Shown here: positions 30,939 to 38,515 of the stretch, one piece after another
Position numbering within the stretch: position 1 is the first letter of the stretch
Layout: each line of letters opens with the position of its first letter
The notes under the pieces: generated by a model
What the model was told of the DNA's origin: nothing
Database searches by the model: none
Seen by the model: only the letters and a program-made list of their open reading frames with translations
Origin: Actinomyces gerencseriae DSM 6844
GTDB taxonomy: Bacteria > Actinomycetota > Actinomycetes > Actinomycetales > Actinomycetaceae
NCBI RefSeq assembly: GCF_000429265.1
Contig: NZ_KE386871.1
Location: 239,977 to 303,976 of the forward strand
Direction: 5' to 3'
DNA length: 64,000 bases
Translations under genes and position numbers: made by a program

Positions 30939-31985
30939 TCAGAGCCGATCGAAGCGCTCGACCAGCCGTGCGACCGCCCGCCGCGGCGAGTGGTGCTCCG
31001 CCACCCAGGCGCGTCCGTTCGTCACCCGCTCGCCGTCCAGGGCCCGCCCGACTCCCCGCACGACGGCCTCCACCATGTCCGACCGGTCCACGGGCCCGCC
31101 CAGGACCGGGACATCGCGTGTGGTGTCGTGAGTCCCGTCGTACCACCGGCGATCCAGGGCCATCACCGTCGTGACCCCGCTCCCGACGGCCTCGAGCTCG
31201 GAGACCCCCATGCAGCCGGTCATCTGCCCGACCGCGACCGACCCGGTCGCCAGCCACCGGGCGTAGGCGTCGTGGCCCATTCTCGGGCGCAGCTCGACTC
31301 CGTGGTCGCGCGCCGCGCGCGGAGCTCCCTCGCCCCAGTCGAGCCCCTCGAGCACGATCGAGTCCCCGTACGCGGACCGGAGCGCGTCGAGCACCTCCAC
31401 CTGGAGCTCCCCGCCCTTGGCGGCGTCCCAGCGGGAGGCGAAGAGCACCCGGAACGGCCCGTGCTCGACCGGCTCAGCCGGCTCGGCCGGCTCGTGCCCG
31501 ACCAGCTCATCGACATCGACGACGACGGGCTGCAGCACGGCGTCCGGTCGCAGGTCCAGGACATGCTCGGCCAGGTCCGGAGTCGTGTAGTAGACGTCCC
31601 GCGCCCGGCGCACCGCGCGCGTCACGAGATCGGCGTAGCGCGCCTGGTACCTGCGCACGCGGATGTCCGTGCCGTGCAGATGCAGGACGCAGGGCCTGCG
31701 CAGCCAGTCGGTGTGCGCCGTCACGGTGGCCCCGTGCACATCGAGCAGATCGGCGCGCATGGCCCTGCGGACGAGCCCGGCCTCCCACCGGGCGCCGCGA
31801 AGCGCGCGCCGCAGCGCCCGGGTCCGGGGGGACCAGCCCGGGTCCGCCCGAGCGGTGTCGTACACGTCCCACCGCAGGCCCTCCGCCCGCGCTCGACGCA
31901 CCAGCGCGCTGCCGATGCGGGCGATGTCATTGACGTGCAGGACCCTCACCCCGCCGGCCGCGCCGTCGGCCACGCCATCAGTCAC
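30939..31985 (-). CDS. GT4-family glycosyltransferase
   Basis: The 348-residue protein has a GT-B layout. The N-terminal domain (VRVLHVNDIARIGSALVRRA) is followed by HLHGTDIRVRRYQ and by the donor-binding half starting at FRVLFASRWDAAKGGELQVE. It ends with the GxxE-type loop near GVSELEAVGSGVTTV, where the glutamate matches the GT4 EX7E region. The GTG at 31985 is preceded at six bases by CACAAT, so it may be leaderless. It is divergent from the WbpI-like epimerase gene, 60 bases away, and probably works on the same glycan. Confidence 0.78.
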   Translation of the reverse strand: MTDGVADGAAGGVRVLHVNDIARIGSALVRRARAEGLRWDVYDTARADPGWSPRTRALRRALRGARWEAGLVRRAMRADLLDVHGATVTAHTDWLRRPCVLHLHGTDIRVRRYQARYADLVTRAVRRARDVYYTTPDLAEHVLDLRPDAVLQPVVVDVDELVGHEPAEPAEPVEHGPFRVLFASRWDAAKGGELQVEVLDALRSAYGDSIVLEGLDWGEGAPRAARDHGVELRPRMGHDAYARWLATGSVAVGQMTGCMGVSELEAVGSGVTTVMALDRRWYDGTHDTTRDVPVLGGPVDRSDMVEAVVRGVGRALDGERVTNGRAWVAEHHSPRRAVARLVERFDRL

Positions 31986-31991
31986 GCCGCC

Positions 31992-31997
31992 ATTGTG
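31992..31997 (-). promoter_or_regulatory. Weak -10 box CACAAT before the 31985 gene
   Basis: CACAAT, preceded by TGC, ends six bases before the GTG on the minus strand. It fits the leaderless spacing seen elsewhere, but departs from TANNNT. Confidence 0.3.
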
Positions 31998-32033
31998 GCA
32001 TGACTGCGGCACGGCGGCCCCGGCCCGTCCCGG

Positions 32034-32039
32034 TAGGGT
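32034..32039 (+). promoter_or_regulatory. -10 box TAGGGT, leaderless start for wbpI
   Basis: TAGGGT ends six bases before the ATG at 32046. There is no ribosome site. It lies back to back with the promoter of the divergent GT4 gene. Confidence 0.5.
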
Positions 32040-32045
32040 CTCGCC

Positions 32046-33134
32046 ATGCACGTTCTGTCCGTGGTCGGCGCCCGCCCGCAGTTCGTCAAGCTCGCCCCCA
32101 TCGACGCCGCCCTCCGCGCCGCCGGGATCCGCCACACGATCGTGCACACCGGCCAGCACTACGACCCGATGCTCTCGGAGGTCTTCTTCCGCGACCTGGG
32201 CATCGGCGCCCCCGACGTCCACATGGGGGTCGGCTCGGGCTCCCACGGCGTGCAGACCGGGGCGATGCTCGCCGCCATGGACACCGTGCTCGCCCAGCGC
32301 GCCCCGGACCGGGTACTGGTCTACGGGGACACGAACTCCACGCTCGCCGGAGCGCTGTCGGCCGTCAAGCTGCACGTGCCGGTGGCCCATCTGGAGGCGG
32401 GACTGCGATCGTTCAACCGCGCCATGCCCGAGGAGATCAATCGGGTCCTGACCGATCACGCGGCGGACCTGCTGCTCGCACCGACGGCGGTCGGGGCGGC
32501 CCACCTGGCCGAGGAGGGGCTCGCGGCGCGCACAGTCGTCGTCGGGGACGTCATGACCGACGTGCTGCTGCGCACGCGCGACCAGGTGGTCGACTCCCCC
32601 GTCCCGATCGTGACGGAGCCGGGACCGGTCACGGGCCACCGGTCGTACTCGCTGGCCACGATCCACCGGGCGGAGAACACCGACGACGCCGACCGCCTGC
32701 GGTCCGTCCTGGACTCGCTGACGCGGATCGACCACCCCGTCGTCCTGCTCGCCCACCCGCGACTGGTCGCCAGGTGCGCCGAGCACGGGATCGTGCTGGA
32801 GGACCGGGGATCCCTGCGGATCCACCCGCCGCTGGCCTACCCCGAGCTCATCGCCTCCGTCATGCACGCGCGCGGCGTCGTCACCGACTCGGGCGGACTG
32901 CAGAAGGAGGCCTTCCTCCTGCGGGTGCCGTGCACCACCGTGCGCCCGCAGACCGAGTGGGTGGAGACCGTCGAGCTGGGTTGGAACGTGCTCGTCGAGC
33001 CGGGACCGCGCCTGGTGGCGGAGGCCTCGCGCCCGCGACCCGCCGAGCCGGAGGAGGCCCTGGCCCATCCCTACGGCGACGGGCGCGCCGCCGAGCACGT
33101 CGCCCGCGTGCTCATCGAGCGCGCCCGGCGCTGA
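32046..33134 (+). CDS. wbpI: UDP-N-acetyl sugar 2-epimerase (WbpI/WecB family)
   Basis: The 362-residue enzyme has the non-hydrolysing epimerase hallmarks VVGARPQFVKLAP (6-18), YGDTNSTLAGALSAVKL, HLEAGLRSFNRAMPEE and DSGGLQKEAFLLRVPC. The motif after this reads RPQTEWVETVELGWN. The TEWVE form is what I expect for WbpI/WlbD, which epimerise UDP-2,3-diacetamido-glucuronate, whereas WecB usually has TERPE. With WbpA, WbpB, WbpE and WbpD homologs close by, WbpI is the favoured call. WecB activity on UDP-GlcNAc is the alternative. The gene stands alone between divergent and convergent GT genes. Confidence 0.82.
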   Translation: MHVLSVVGARPQFVKLAPIDAALRAAGIRHTIVHTGQHYDPMLSEVFFRDLGIGAPDVHMGVGSGSHGVQTGAMLAAMDTVLAQRAPDRVLVYGDTNSTLAGALSAVKLHVPVAHLEAGLRSFNRAMPEEINRVLTDHAADLLLAPTAVGAAHLAEEGLAARTVVVGDVMTDVLLRTRDQVVDSPVPIVTEPGPVTGHRSYSLATIHRAENTDDADRLRSVLDSLTRIDHPVVLLAHPRLVARCAEHGIVLEDRGSLRIHPPLAYPELIASVMHARGVVTDSGGLQKEAFLLRVPCTTVRPQTEWVETVELGWNVLVEPGPRLVAEASRPRPAEPEEALAHPYGDGRAAEHVARVLIERARR

Positions 33135-33149
33135 ACCGCGCCCGACGGC

Positions 33150-34418
33150 TCAGTCGTCGAGGAGCACCCGCGCCGCCTCGTCGAGCGCGGCCGTCATGGA
33201 CCGGTGCTCGAGCACCCAGCGACGCAGTCGCTGCGACCGCTCCCGGATCGATCCCCGGGCGCGCGCGGTCCCCCCGTCGTCGATGGCGGCCAGCAGGGCG
33301 GCCTCCACGGCGCGGGCGTCGTAGTCGGCGACCCATCCCAGCCCGGCCCGCAGCAGGTCGGCGCGCGCAGGACCGGGGCCCGCGTAGACCACGGGCGTCC
33401 CGCAGGCCAGGGCGGCGAAGATCTTGGTGGGGTAGGCGAAGTCGTACCCGAGCCCGGGGCGGATCGACACCACGGACGCCACGGCGCCGCGCTGCCAGGC
33501 CGCGGCCTCGTCGGGCGCCACCACGGGAACCAGGTGGATGCGGGGGTCGTCCGCGGCGAGCTCGCGCAGGTGATCCCAGTCGCTGCCCTGCCCCAGGTAG
33601 ACCAGCTCGACCTGCGGACGGGTCCGGTGGACCAGACGGAGGGCCTCGACGAAGATGCCCGCCCCCTGCCACTCCGAGGCGGTGCCCGCGTAGAGGAGGT
33701 AGGGGGCCCTCGGGGCGTCGGAGGCGACCGGGCCGTCGAGCGTGAACATCTCGGTGTCGATGCCGTTGGGCACGACAGTCACCCGGCGCGCCCCCAGCTC
33801 GGCGACACGCCGGGCCACGCCGCTGCTGACCGTCAGCACGCGGCGGGCGCCGGTCAGCGCGAAGCGCTCCAGCGATCGCAGCGCCGCGACGACCCAGCCA
33901 GGCGCCCCCGTGGACTGCGAGGCGTCGGACCACACGTCCGCCGCGTAGTAGGCGTAGGGAACGCCCCGCAGGGCCGCGATCACGCGTACGACGGCCCCCG
34001 TCGTGGGCGGTGGCTCCGCCACCAGGAGGTCGGGGCGCCGACCGCCCAGAAGCCGCAGGGCGAGGGGCAGGTCGAAGCTCATGTACTGGGCGTAGCCGCG
34101 GATGTAGCCGGTCTCGTCGCGCAACGCGGGCATCGACCTGACCGTCACCCCTGGATCGTCGGGCGCGACGGCTCCCGGTGGGCTGGAGGTGAGGACGCTC
34201 ACCTCGGCGCCGCGCCGGGCCAGGGCGCGCGCCAGCCCGTGCTGCCTGAGCGCGGCCGCGGCCGGCTCGGGGGCGTACAGGCGGGTCGCGAGCACCACTC
34301 GCGGAGCGCGCTCCGAGTCGGGGGCGGCGCGCCCGCGCCGACGGCGGATCGCGACCGCCGCCGCAGCGCCGACCGCCCCGAGCACCAGGGCCGCGACGCC
34401 CCTCGGCACGGGCCTCAC
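33150..34418 (-). CDS. Membrane-anchored GT4-family glycosyltransferase
   Basis: The 422-residue protein has one N-terminal membrane helix (about 7-23) followed by an arginine-rich stop-transfer patch and then a GT-B enzyme. The acceptor half begins at VVLATRLYAPEPAAAALRQH. The donor half has VVPNGIDTEMF, YLLYAGTASEWQGA and PTKIFAALACGTPVVYAG, typical of WbuB/WcaI-like transferases. The GTG overlaps the stop of the WbpB-like gene (GTGA), so it is the last gene of the wbpD-wbpE-wbpB operon. It probably adds the diacetamido-uronic acid or its neighbour. Confidence 0.82.
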   Translation of the reverse strand: MRPVPRGVAALVLGAVGAAAAVAIRRRRGRAAPDSERAPRVVLATRLYAPEPAAAALRQHGLARALARRGAEVSVLTSSPPGAVAPDDPGVTVRSMPALRDETGYIRGYAQYMSFDLPLALRLLGGRRPDLLVAEPPPTTGAVVRVIAALRGVPYAYYAADVWSDASQSTGAPGWVVAALRSLERFALTGARRVLTVSSGVARRVAELGARRVTVVPNGIDTEMFTLDGPVASDAPRAPYLLYAGTASEWQGAGIFVEALRLVHRTRPQVELVYLGQGSDWDHLRELAADDPRIHLVPVVAPDEAAAWQRGAVASVVSIRPGLGYDFAYPTKIFAALACGTPVVYAGPGPARADLLRAGLGWVADYDARAVEAALLAAIDDGGTARARGSIRERSQRLRRWVLEHRSMTAALDEAARVLLDD

Positions 34419-35419
34419 AGCTCGACCGTCCGGTCGCCGGCGGCCGAGGCGAGGACGGCCTCGACAACGGTCAGGGTGGTCACGCCGTCCGACATGGTCG
34501 CGGCACTGCTGCCGGTGCCGAGCACGGCATCGCGGAAGTGCTCCTGCTCCAGGGCCAGGGGCTCGCGCTTGGCGATGGCGTAGCGGATGACGTCCCCCTC
34601 GGTGACGCCCCGGAAGTTGGCGACCTGGTCCCAGGTGGAGGCGACGGTGCCGTTGGCGTGGAAGGTCAGGTCCCCGGTGAGGGTGTCGGCCACGAGGGCG
34701 CCCTTCTCGCCGGTGACGATGATGACGCGCTCCTTGAAGGGAGTCAGCCAGTTGACCGTGTGGGAGACGATGACGCCGTTGGCCAGGACTCCGTTGGCCA
34801 CGACCATGTCCTCGTTCTCGCGCCCGGAGCGGTGGGCGACCTGGGCGCTGATGGCGCGGTAGGGCGAGTCGGCGACCCAGGAGGTCAGGTCGATGTCGTG
34901 GGTGGCCAGGTCCTTGACCACGCCGACGTCGCTGATGCGCGCGGGGAAGGGACCCTGGCGGCGGGTCAGGACCTGGTAGACCTGCCCGAGCTCACCGGCG
35001 TCGAGGCGGTGGCGCAGCTCCCGCAGGGCGGGGTTGCAGCGCTCGACGTAGCCGACGGCCCCCACCAGGCCGCGGGAGGCGAAGGCGTCGGCGACGCGAC
35101 GGCCGGCCTCCACGCTGTGCGCGATGGGCTTCTCGACCATGGTGGGCACCCCCGCCTCGGCCAGGGCCAGGGCGACCCGCTCGTGGTGGACGGTGGGCAC
35201 GGCCACCACGGCGGCGTCCAGCCCGACGTCGATCAGCGCGGCGACGTCCGGCAGCGGCTCGAGCTCACCGGCGACGCCGAATCGGTCGCCGCCGGGATCG
35301 GCCACGGCCACGAGGTCCATGCCCACGGTCGCCCGGATGACCCGGGCGTGATGACGTCCCATGGAGCCCAGGCCGATCAGGCCCACGCGCAGGCCCGGGG
35401 TGCGTGCCGTCCCGCTCAT
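34415..35419 (-). CDS. wbpB: Gfo/Idh/MocA-type nucleotide-sugar 3-dehydrogenase (WbpB/WlbA-like)
   Basis: The 334-residue NAD-dependent oxidoreductase has the N-terminal LIGLGSMGRHHARV (14-27), EKP with Lys97 and the KDLATHDIDL segment (Lys169, His174), which carries the active-site pair of WlbA/WbpB. In the Wbp pathway it oxidises C3 of UDP-GlcNAc-uronate before transamination. The start is three bases after the stop of the aminotransferase gene and the end overlaps the GT4 gene. The order acetyltransferase, aminotransferase, oxidoreductase in one operon supports this assignment over other Gfo/Idh functions. Confidence 0.82.
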   Translation of the reverse strand: MSGTARTPGLRVGLIGLGSMGRHHARVIRATVGMDLVAVADPGGDRFGVAGELEPLPDVAALIDVGLDAAVVAVPTVHHERVALALAEAGVPTMVEKPIAHSVEAGRRVADAFASRGLVGAVGYVERCNPALRELRHRLDAGELGQVYQVLTRRQGPFPARISDVGVVKDLATHDIDLTSWVADSPYRAISAQVAHRSGRENEDMVVANGVLANGVIVSHTVNWLTPFKERVIIVTGEKGALVADTLTGDLTFHANGTVASTWDQVANFRGVTEGDVIRYAIAKREPLALEQEHFRDAVLGTGSSAATMSDGVTTLTVVEAVLASAAGDRTVEL

Positions 35420-35422
35420 GGG

Positions 35423-36544
35423 TCAGGCTCCTGCGCTCACGGTCGCGGTGACCGCCTCGACGATGCGCGCCAGGTCGGCCTCGGACAGGGACGGGTGGAC
35501 CGGCAGGGACAGGCACTCGCGGGCGGCCCTCTCGGTGCCCGGCAGCTCGACTCCCGGCGCGTAGGGCGCCAGGGAGTCCAGCCGGTGGTTGGGGATCGGG
35601 TAGTAGACGCCGGTGCCGACCCGCCACTCGTCCCTCAGCACGGCCTGGATGCGGTCGCGCTCGGCGGCGGTGGCGCCCTCGAAGCGGATCGTGTACTGGT
35701 GGTAGACGTGGGTGCGACCGTCGGGCTCGGTGGGCGTGATCACGCCCGCCGCGTCGGCCAGGCCCTCGTTCAGCGCCGCCGCGTTGGCCCGGCGCCGCGC
35801 GGTCCACCCGGCCAGCCCGCCCAGCTGCACCCGGCCCACGGCCGCGGACACGTCGGTCATGCGGTTGTTCAGCCCCACCAGCTCGTTGGCGTACTGCCTC
35901 TCCATGCCCTGGTTGCGCAGCAGGCGGACCCGGCGCGCCAGTGCGGCGTCACCGGTGGTGACCATGCCCCCCTCCAGGGAGGTCATGTTCTTGGTCGGGT
36001 AGAAGGAGAAGGATCCCCACGCCCCGAAGGCGCCCACCGGAACGGAGCCGATGGCGGCGCCATGGGCCTGGGCGCAGTCCTCGAAGACGGCCAGGCCGTG
36101 GGCCTCGGCGATCCGCATGATCGCGGGCATGTTGGCCGGTAGGCCGTACAGGTGCACCACCTCGATCGCCGCGGTGCGCTCGGTGATGGCGGCCTCCACG
36201 CTCGCCGGGTCCAGGGTGAAGGTGGCGAGGTCGATGTCGGCGAAGACGGGGCGGGCGCCGGCGAGCACCACCGAGTTGGCCGTGGCCGCGAAGGTGAAGG
36301 ACGGCACGATCACCTCGGCGTCCTCGGGCAGGCCGCTGGCCAGCGTCGCCAGGTGCTGGGCGGAGGTGCCCGAGTTGACCGCGACCGCGTGGGCGCCGCC
36401 GACGACCCGCTCGGAGAACTCCTCCTCGAAGGCGGCGACCTGCGGGCCCTGGACCACCATGCCCGAGGCGATGACGGCGTCGACGGCGGAGCGCTCCCGG
36501 GCCCCGATGATCGGCCTGGCAGCGGGGATGAACTCATGCGGCAT
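35423..36544 (-). CDS. wbpE: PLP-dependent sugar 3-aminotransferase (DegT/DnrJ/EryC1 family, WbpE-like)
   Basis: The 373-residue enzyme has the DegT layout. It shows NSGTSAQHLATLA near the start, EDCAQAHGA with the PLP-ring aspartate, and the Schiff-base lysine in FYPTKNMTSLEGG (Lys185). It would place an amino group on the 3-keto UDP-GlcNAc-uronate made by the WbpB homolog. Its ATG overlaps the acetyltransferase stop by one base (TGATG). Other sugar aminotransferases share these motifs, so the position of the amino group is inferred from neighbours. Confidence 0.85.
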   Translation of the reverse strand: MPHEFIPAARPIIGARERSAVDAVIASGMVVQGPQVAAFEEEFSERVVGGAHAVAVNSGTSAQHLATLASGLPEDAEVIVPSFTFAATANSVVLAGARPVFADIDLATFTLDPASVEAAITERTAAIEVVHLYGLPANMPAIMRIAEAHGLAVFEDCAQAHGAAIGSVPVGAFGAWGSFSFYPTKNMTSLEGGMVTTGDAALARRVRLLRNQGMERQYANELVGLNNRMTDVSAAVGRVQLGGLAGWTARRRANAAALNEGLADAAGVITPTEPDGRTHVYHQYTIRFEGATAAERDRIQAVLRDEWRVGTGVYYPIPNHRLDSLAPYAPGVELPGTERAARECLSLPVHPSLSEADLARIVEAVTATVSAGA

Positions 36545-37149
36545 CAGGCACGCACCTCTCGGATCGTGTTCTCGTCCTCCTCGTACAGCGCCCCCGTGGC
36601 CGGGCAGCGCCATCGTCGCGACCCGTCGCTCCCGGCGGCGACCAGCGGCTCGCCCGCGCGCCCCACCCAGCCCACTCGCCTGGCGGGCACGCCGGCGACG
36701 AGCGCGTGCGCCGGCACGTCCCCGGTGACGACGGCGCCCGCAGCCACGGTGGCCCACGCCCCGATGCGCGCCGGGGCGACGCAGACGGCGCGCGCGCCGA
36801 TGGAGGCGCCCTCGTCGATGGCGACGCCCACCGGCCGCCAGTCCGAGGCGGACTTGAGCGACCCGTCCGGGTTGACCGCCCGCGGGAAGCGGTCGTTGGT
36901 CAGCGTCGCCGCCGGGCCGATGAACACCCCGTCGGCCAGCACCGCCGGCTCGTACACCAGGGCGTAGTTCTGCACCTTGCAGTGGCGCCCCATGCGCACG
37001 CCCTCGCCGATGTAGGCGCCGCGGCCCACGATGCAGCCCCGACCCAGCACAGCGCGCTCGCGCACCTGCGCCAGGTGCCACACCGCCGATCCGTCACCGA
37101 TGACGGCGGCCTCGGACACATCGGCGGACGGAGCGATACGAGTGGCCAC
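36544..37149 (-). CDS. wbpD: Hexapeptide-repeat sugar N-acetyltransferase (WbpD/WlbB-like)
   Basis: The 201-residue protein is a left-handed beta-helix built from hexapeptide repeats. They run from DVSEAAVIGDGSAVWHLAQV through IVGRGAYIGEGVRMG to ARIGAWATVAAGAVV. The segment KVQNYALVYEPAVLADGVFI is very characteristic of WbpD/WlbB enzymes that acetylate the 3-amino group. AAGGAG precedes the GTG at 37149. It is the first gene of a four-gene operon. About 35 extra residues follow the helix (WRCPATGALYEEDE), as in several family members. Confidence 0.85.
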   Translation of the reverse strand: MATRIAPSADVSEAAVIGDGSAVWHLAQVRERAVLGRGCIVGRGAYIGEGVRMGRHCKVQNYALVYEPAVLADGVFIGPAATLTNDRFPRAVNPDGSLKSASDWRPVGVAIDEGASIGARAVCVAPARIGAWATVAAGAVVTGDVPAHALVAGVPARRVGWVGRAGEPLVAAGSDGSRRWRCPATGALYEEDENTIREVRA

Positions 37150-37255
37150 GGCGACTCCTTGTCGTTGGGCGGTCCGGATGACCCGGACGGCGCGGGTGGC
37201 GGCACGGGCATCCTAATCCCGCCCCCATCCCGCCGCGAGCGTCGGACCCGCATGC

Positions 37256-37261
37256 GAGAAT
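37256..37261 (+). promoter_or_regulatory. Weak extended -10 box TGCGAGAAT before the 37268 gene
   Basis: GAGAAT, preceded by TGC, ends six bases before the GTG at 37268. No ribosome site is present. Confidence 0.35.
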
Positions 37262-37267
37262 GCGGCC

Positions 37268-37987
37268 GTGACGTCTTCCCCGGACCTCCCCATCCCCGCA
37301 GAATCCACGTGCTCCGACGAACTCACCGGTACCTGGCTCGTCATTCCGCTGTACAACGAGGCGCAGGTCGTCCGCGACGTCATCGAGGAGGCCCGCCGGA
37401 CCTTCCCCCGCATCGTCGCCGTCGACGACGGCTCGCGGGACGACTCCGCGGCGCGGGCCGAGTCCGCGGGAGCCCTCGTCGTCCGCCACCCCGTCAACCT
37501 GGGGCAGGGCGCGGCCCTGCAGACCGGCATCAGCTACGTGCTGGAGCGCACCGACGCGCGCTACCTCATCACCTTCGACGCCGACGGGCAGCACTCGGTC
37601 GCCGACGCCGCCGCGATGGCGGCCGCCGCCCGGGACGAGGACCTGGCGATCGTGCTCGGCTCCCGGTTCCTCGAGGGCCCCTCACCAGTCGGTCCGCTCA
37701 AGCGCCTGGTGCTCGCCACGGCGGCCGCGGTCGCGTCCCGCACGACCGGTATGCGCCTGAGCGACGCGCACAACGGCCTGAGGCTGCTGCGGCGCGACGC
37801 GGCCGAGCGCCTCGACCTGAGGCAGAACCGCATGGCGCACGCCAGCGAGATCATCCGCCAGCTCGCGGCCACCGGTCTGCCCTGGAGGGAGTTCCCGGTC
37901 CGCATCGCCTACACCGAGTACTCGAGGGCCAAGGGGCAGTCGCTGCTCAACTCCGTCAATATCCTCGTCGATCTGATCTTCTCCTGA
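37268..37987 (+). CDS. GT2 of the polyprenyl-phosphate sugar synthase type
   Basis: The 239-residue GT-A enzyme has WLVIPLYNEAQVVRDVI, AVDDGSRDDSA and FDADGQHSV with the DxD pair. The later segment SDAHNGLRLLRRDAAE is the NG-RxF-like region of polyprenyl-phosphate sugar synthases. It has no membrane helices. A DUF2304 gene follows 18 bases downstream, repeating the arrangement at 6,676-7,800. It probably loads a sugar on polyprenyl phosphate for use outside the membrane. The two GT2 proteins differ enough to use different sugars. Confidence 0.78.
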   Translation: MTSSPDLPIPAESTCSDELTGTWLVIPLYNEAQVVRDVIEEARRTFPRIVAVDDGSRDDSAARAESAGALVVRHPVNLGQGAALQTGISYVLERTDARYLITFDADGQHSVADAAAMAAAARDEDLAIVLGSRFLEGPSPVGPLKRLVLATAAAVASRTTGMRLSDAHNGLRLLRRDAAERLDLRQNRMAHASEIIRQLAATGLPWREFPVRIAYTEYSRAKGQSLLNSVNILVDLIFS

Positions 37988-38005
37988 CCGCGCAAGGAAT
38001 CCGCC

Positions 38006-38386
38006 ATGAGCTCCCAGCTGATCATCAAGTCCGTCCTCCTCATCTGCGTCGCGGGCCTGGGGTGGATGATGCTGCGCTCCCCCGGCGGGACCCGGCACCA
38101 GGCCGGGCGCAGGCTCGCGACCCTGGCCTTCGTGCTGTTCGCCATCGTCGCCATCGCGGCGCCCTCCCTCACCACGCGCCTGGCCCACCTCGTCGGCGTG
38201 GGACGGGGGGCCGACCTGCTCCTCTACGCCCTCGTCATCGCCCTCCTGGCCCAGATCCTGTCGTCTTTCCGGCGCAACGCCAGCCGCGAGCGGCAGATCA
38301 CGCGCCTGGCGCGCCGCATCGCCCTGGACACGGCGCCCGACCCCCATCAGGACCCTCCGGAACGGAACGCGGCGCAAGCGCAGTAG
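38006..38386 (+). CDS. DUF2304 membrane protein paired with a GT2
   Basis: The 126-residue protein has three hydrophobic segments (about 5-22, 35-55 and 68-87). A basic, heptad-like helix follows (RRNASRERQITRLARRIAL), then a disordered tail. The topology and length match the other DUF2304 protein in the window. GGAA lies seven bases before the ATG. It is the second gene of the pair with the GT2 ending at 37987 and is inferred to anchor or regulate it. Confidence 0.72.
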   Translation: MSSQLIIKSVLLICVAGLGWMMLRSPGGTRHQAGRRLATLAFVLFAIVAIAAPSLTTRLAHLVGVGRGADLLLYALVIALLAQILSSFRRNASRERQITRLARRIALDTAPDPHQDPPERNAAQAQ

Positions 38387-38390
38387 CCCG

Positions 38391-38440
38391 CAGTGGGTCG
38401 CAGCGGGCTGTAGCGGGCTGTAGCGGGCTGTAGCGGGCCG
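38391..38440 (+). repeat. 10-bp tandem repeat, four good copies plus one diverged
   Basis: The unit TAGCGGGCTG is repeated at 38401-38440 (first and last copies with one change), preceded by a diverged CAGTGGGTCG. An inverted AGCCCGC at 38385-38391 can pair with any of the copies, giving a family of alternative hairpins after the DUF2304 gene. Confidence 0.8.
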
Positions 38441-38502
38441 AGGAGGGCACATATCACGCCCGACGCGAGACTCGAATCATAGGATCAGGCGAGTCGACCA
38501 CG

Positions 38503-38508
38503 TATTCT
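38503..38508 (+). promoter_or_regulatory. -10 box TATTCT, leaderless start for the first LCP gene
   Basis: TATTCT ends seven bases before the GTG at 38516, and no ribosome site is seen. Confidence 0.5.
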
Positions 38509-38515
38509 TCCGCAC

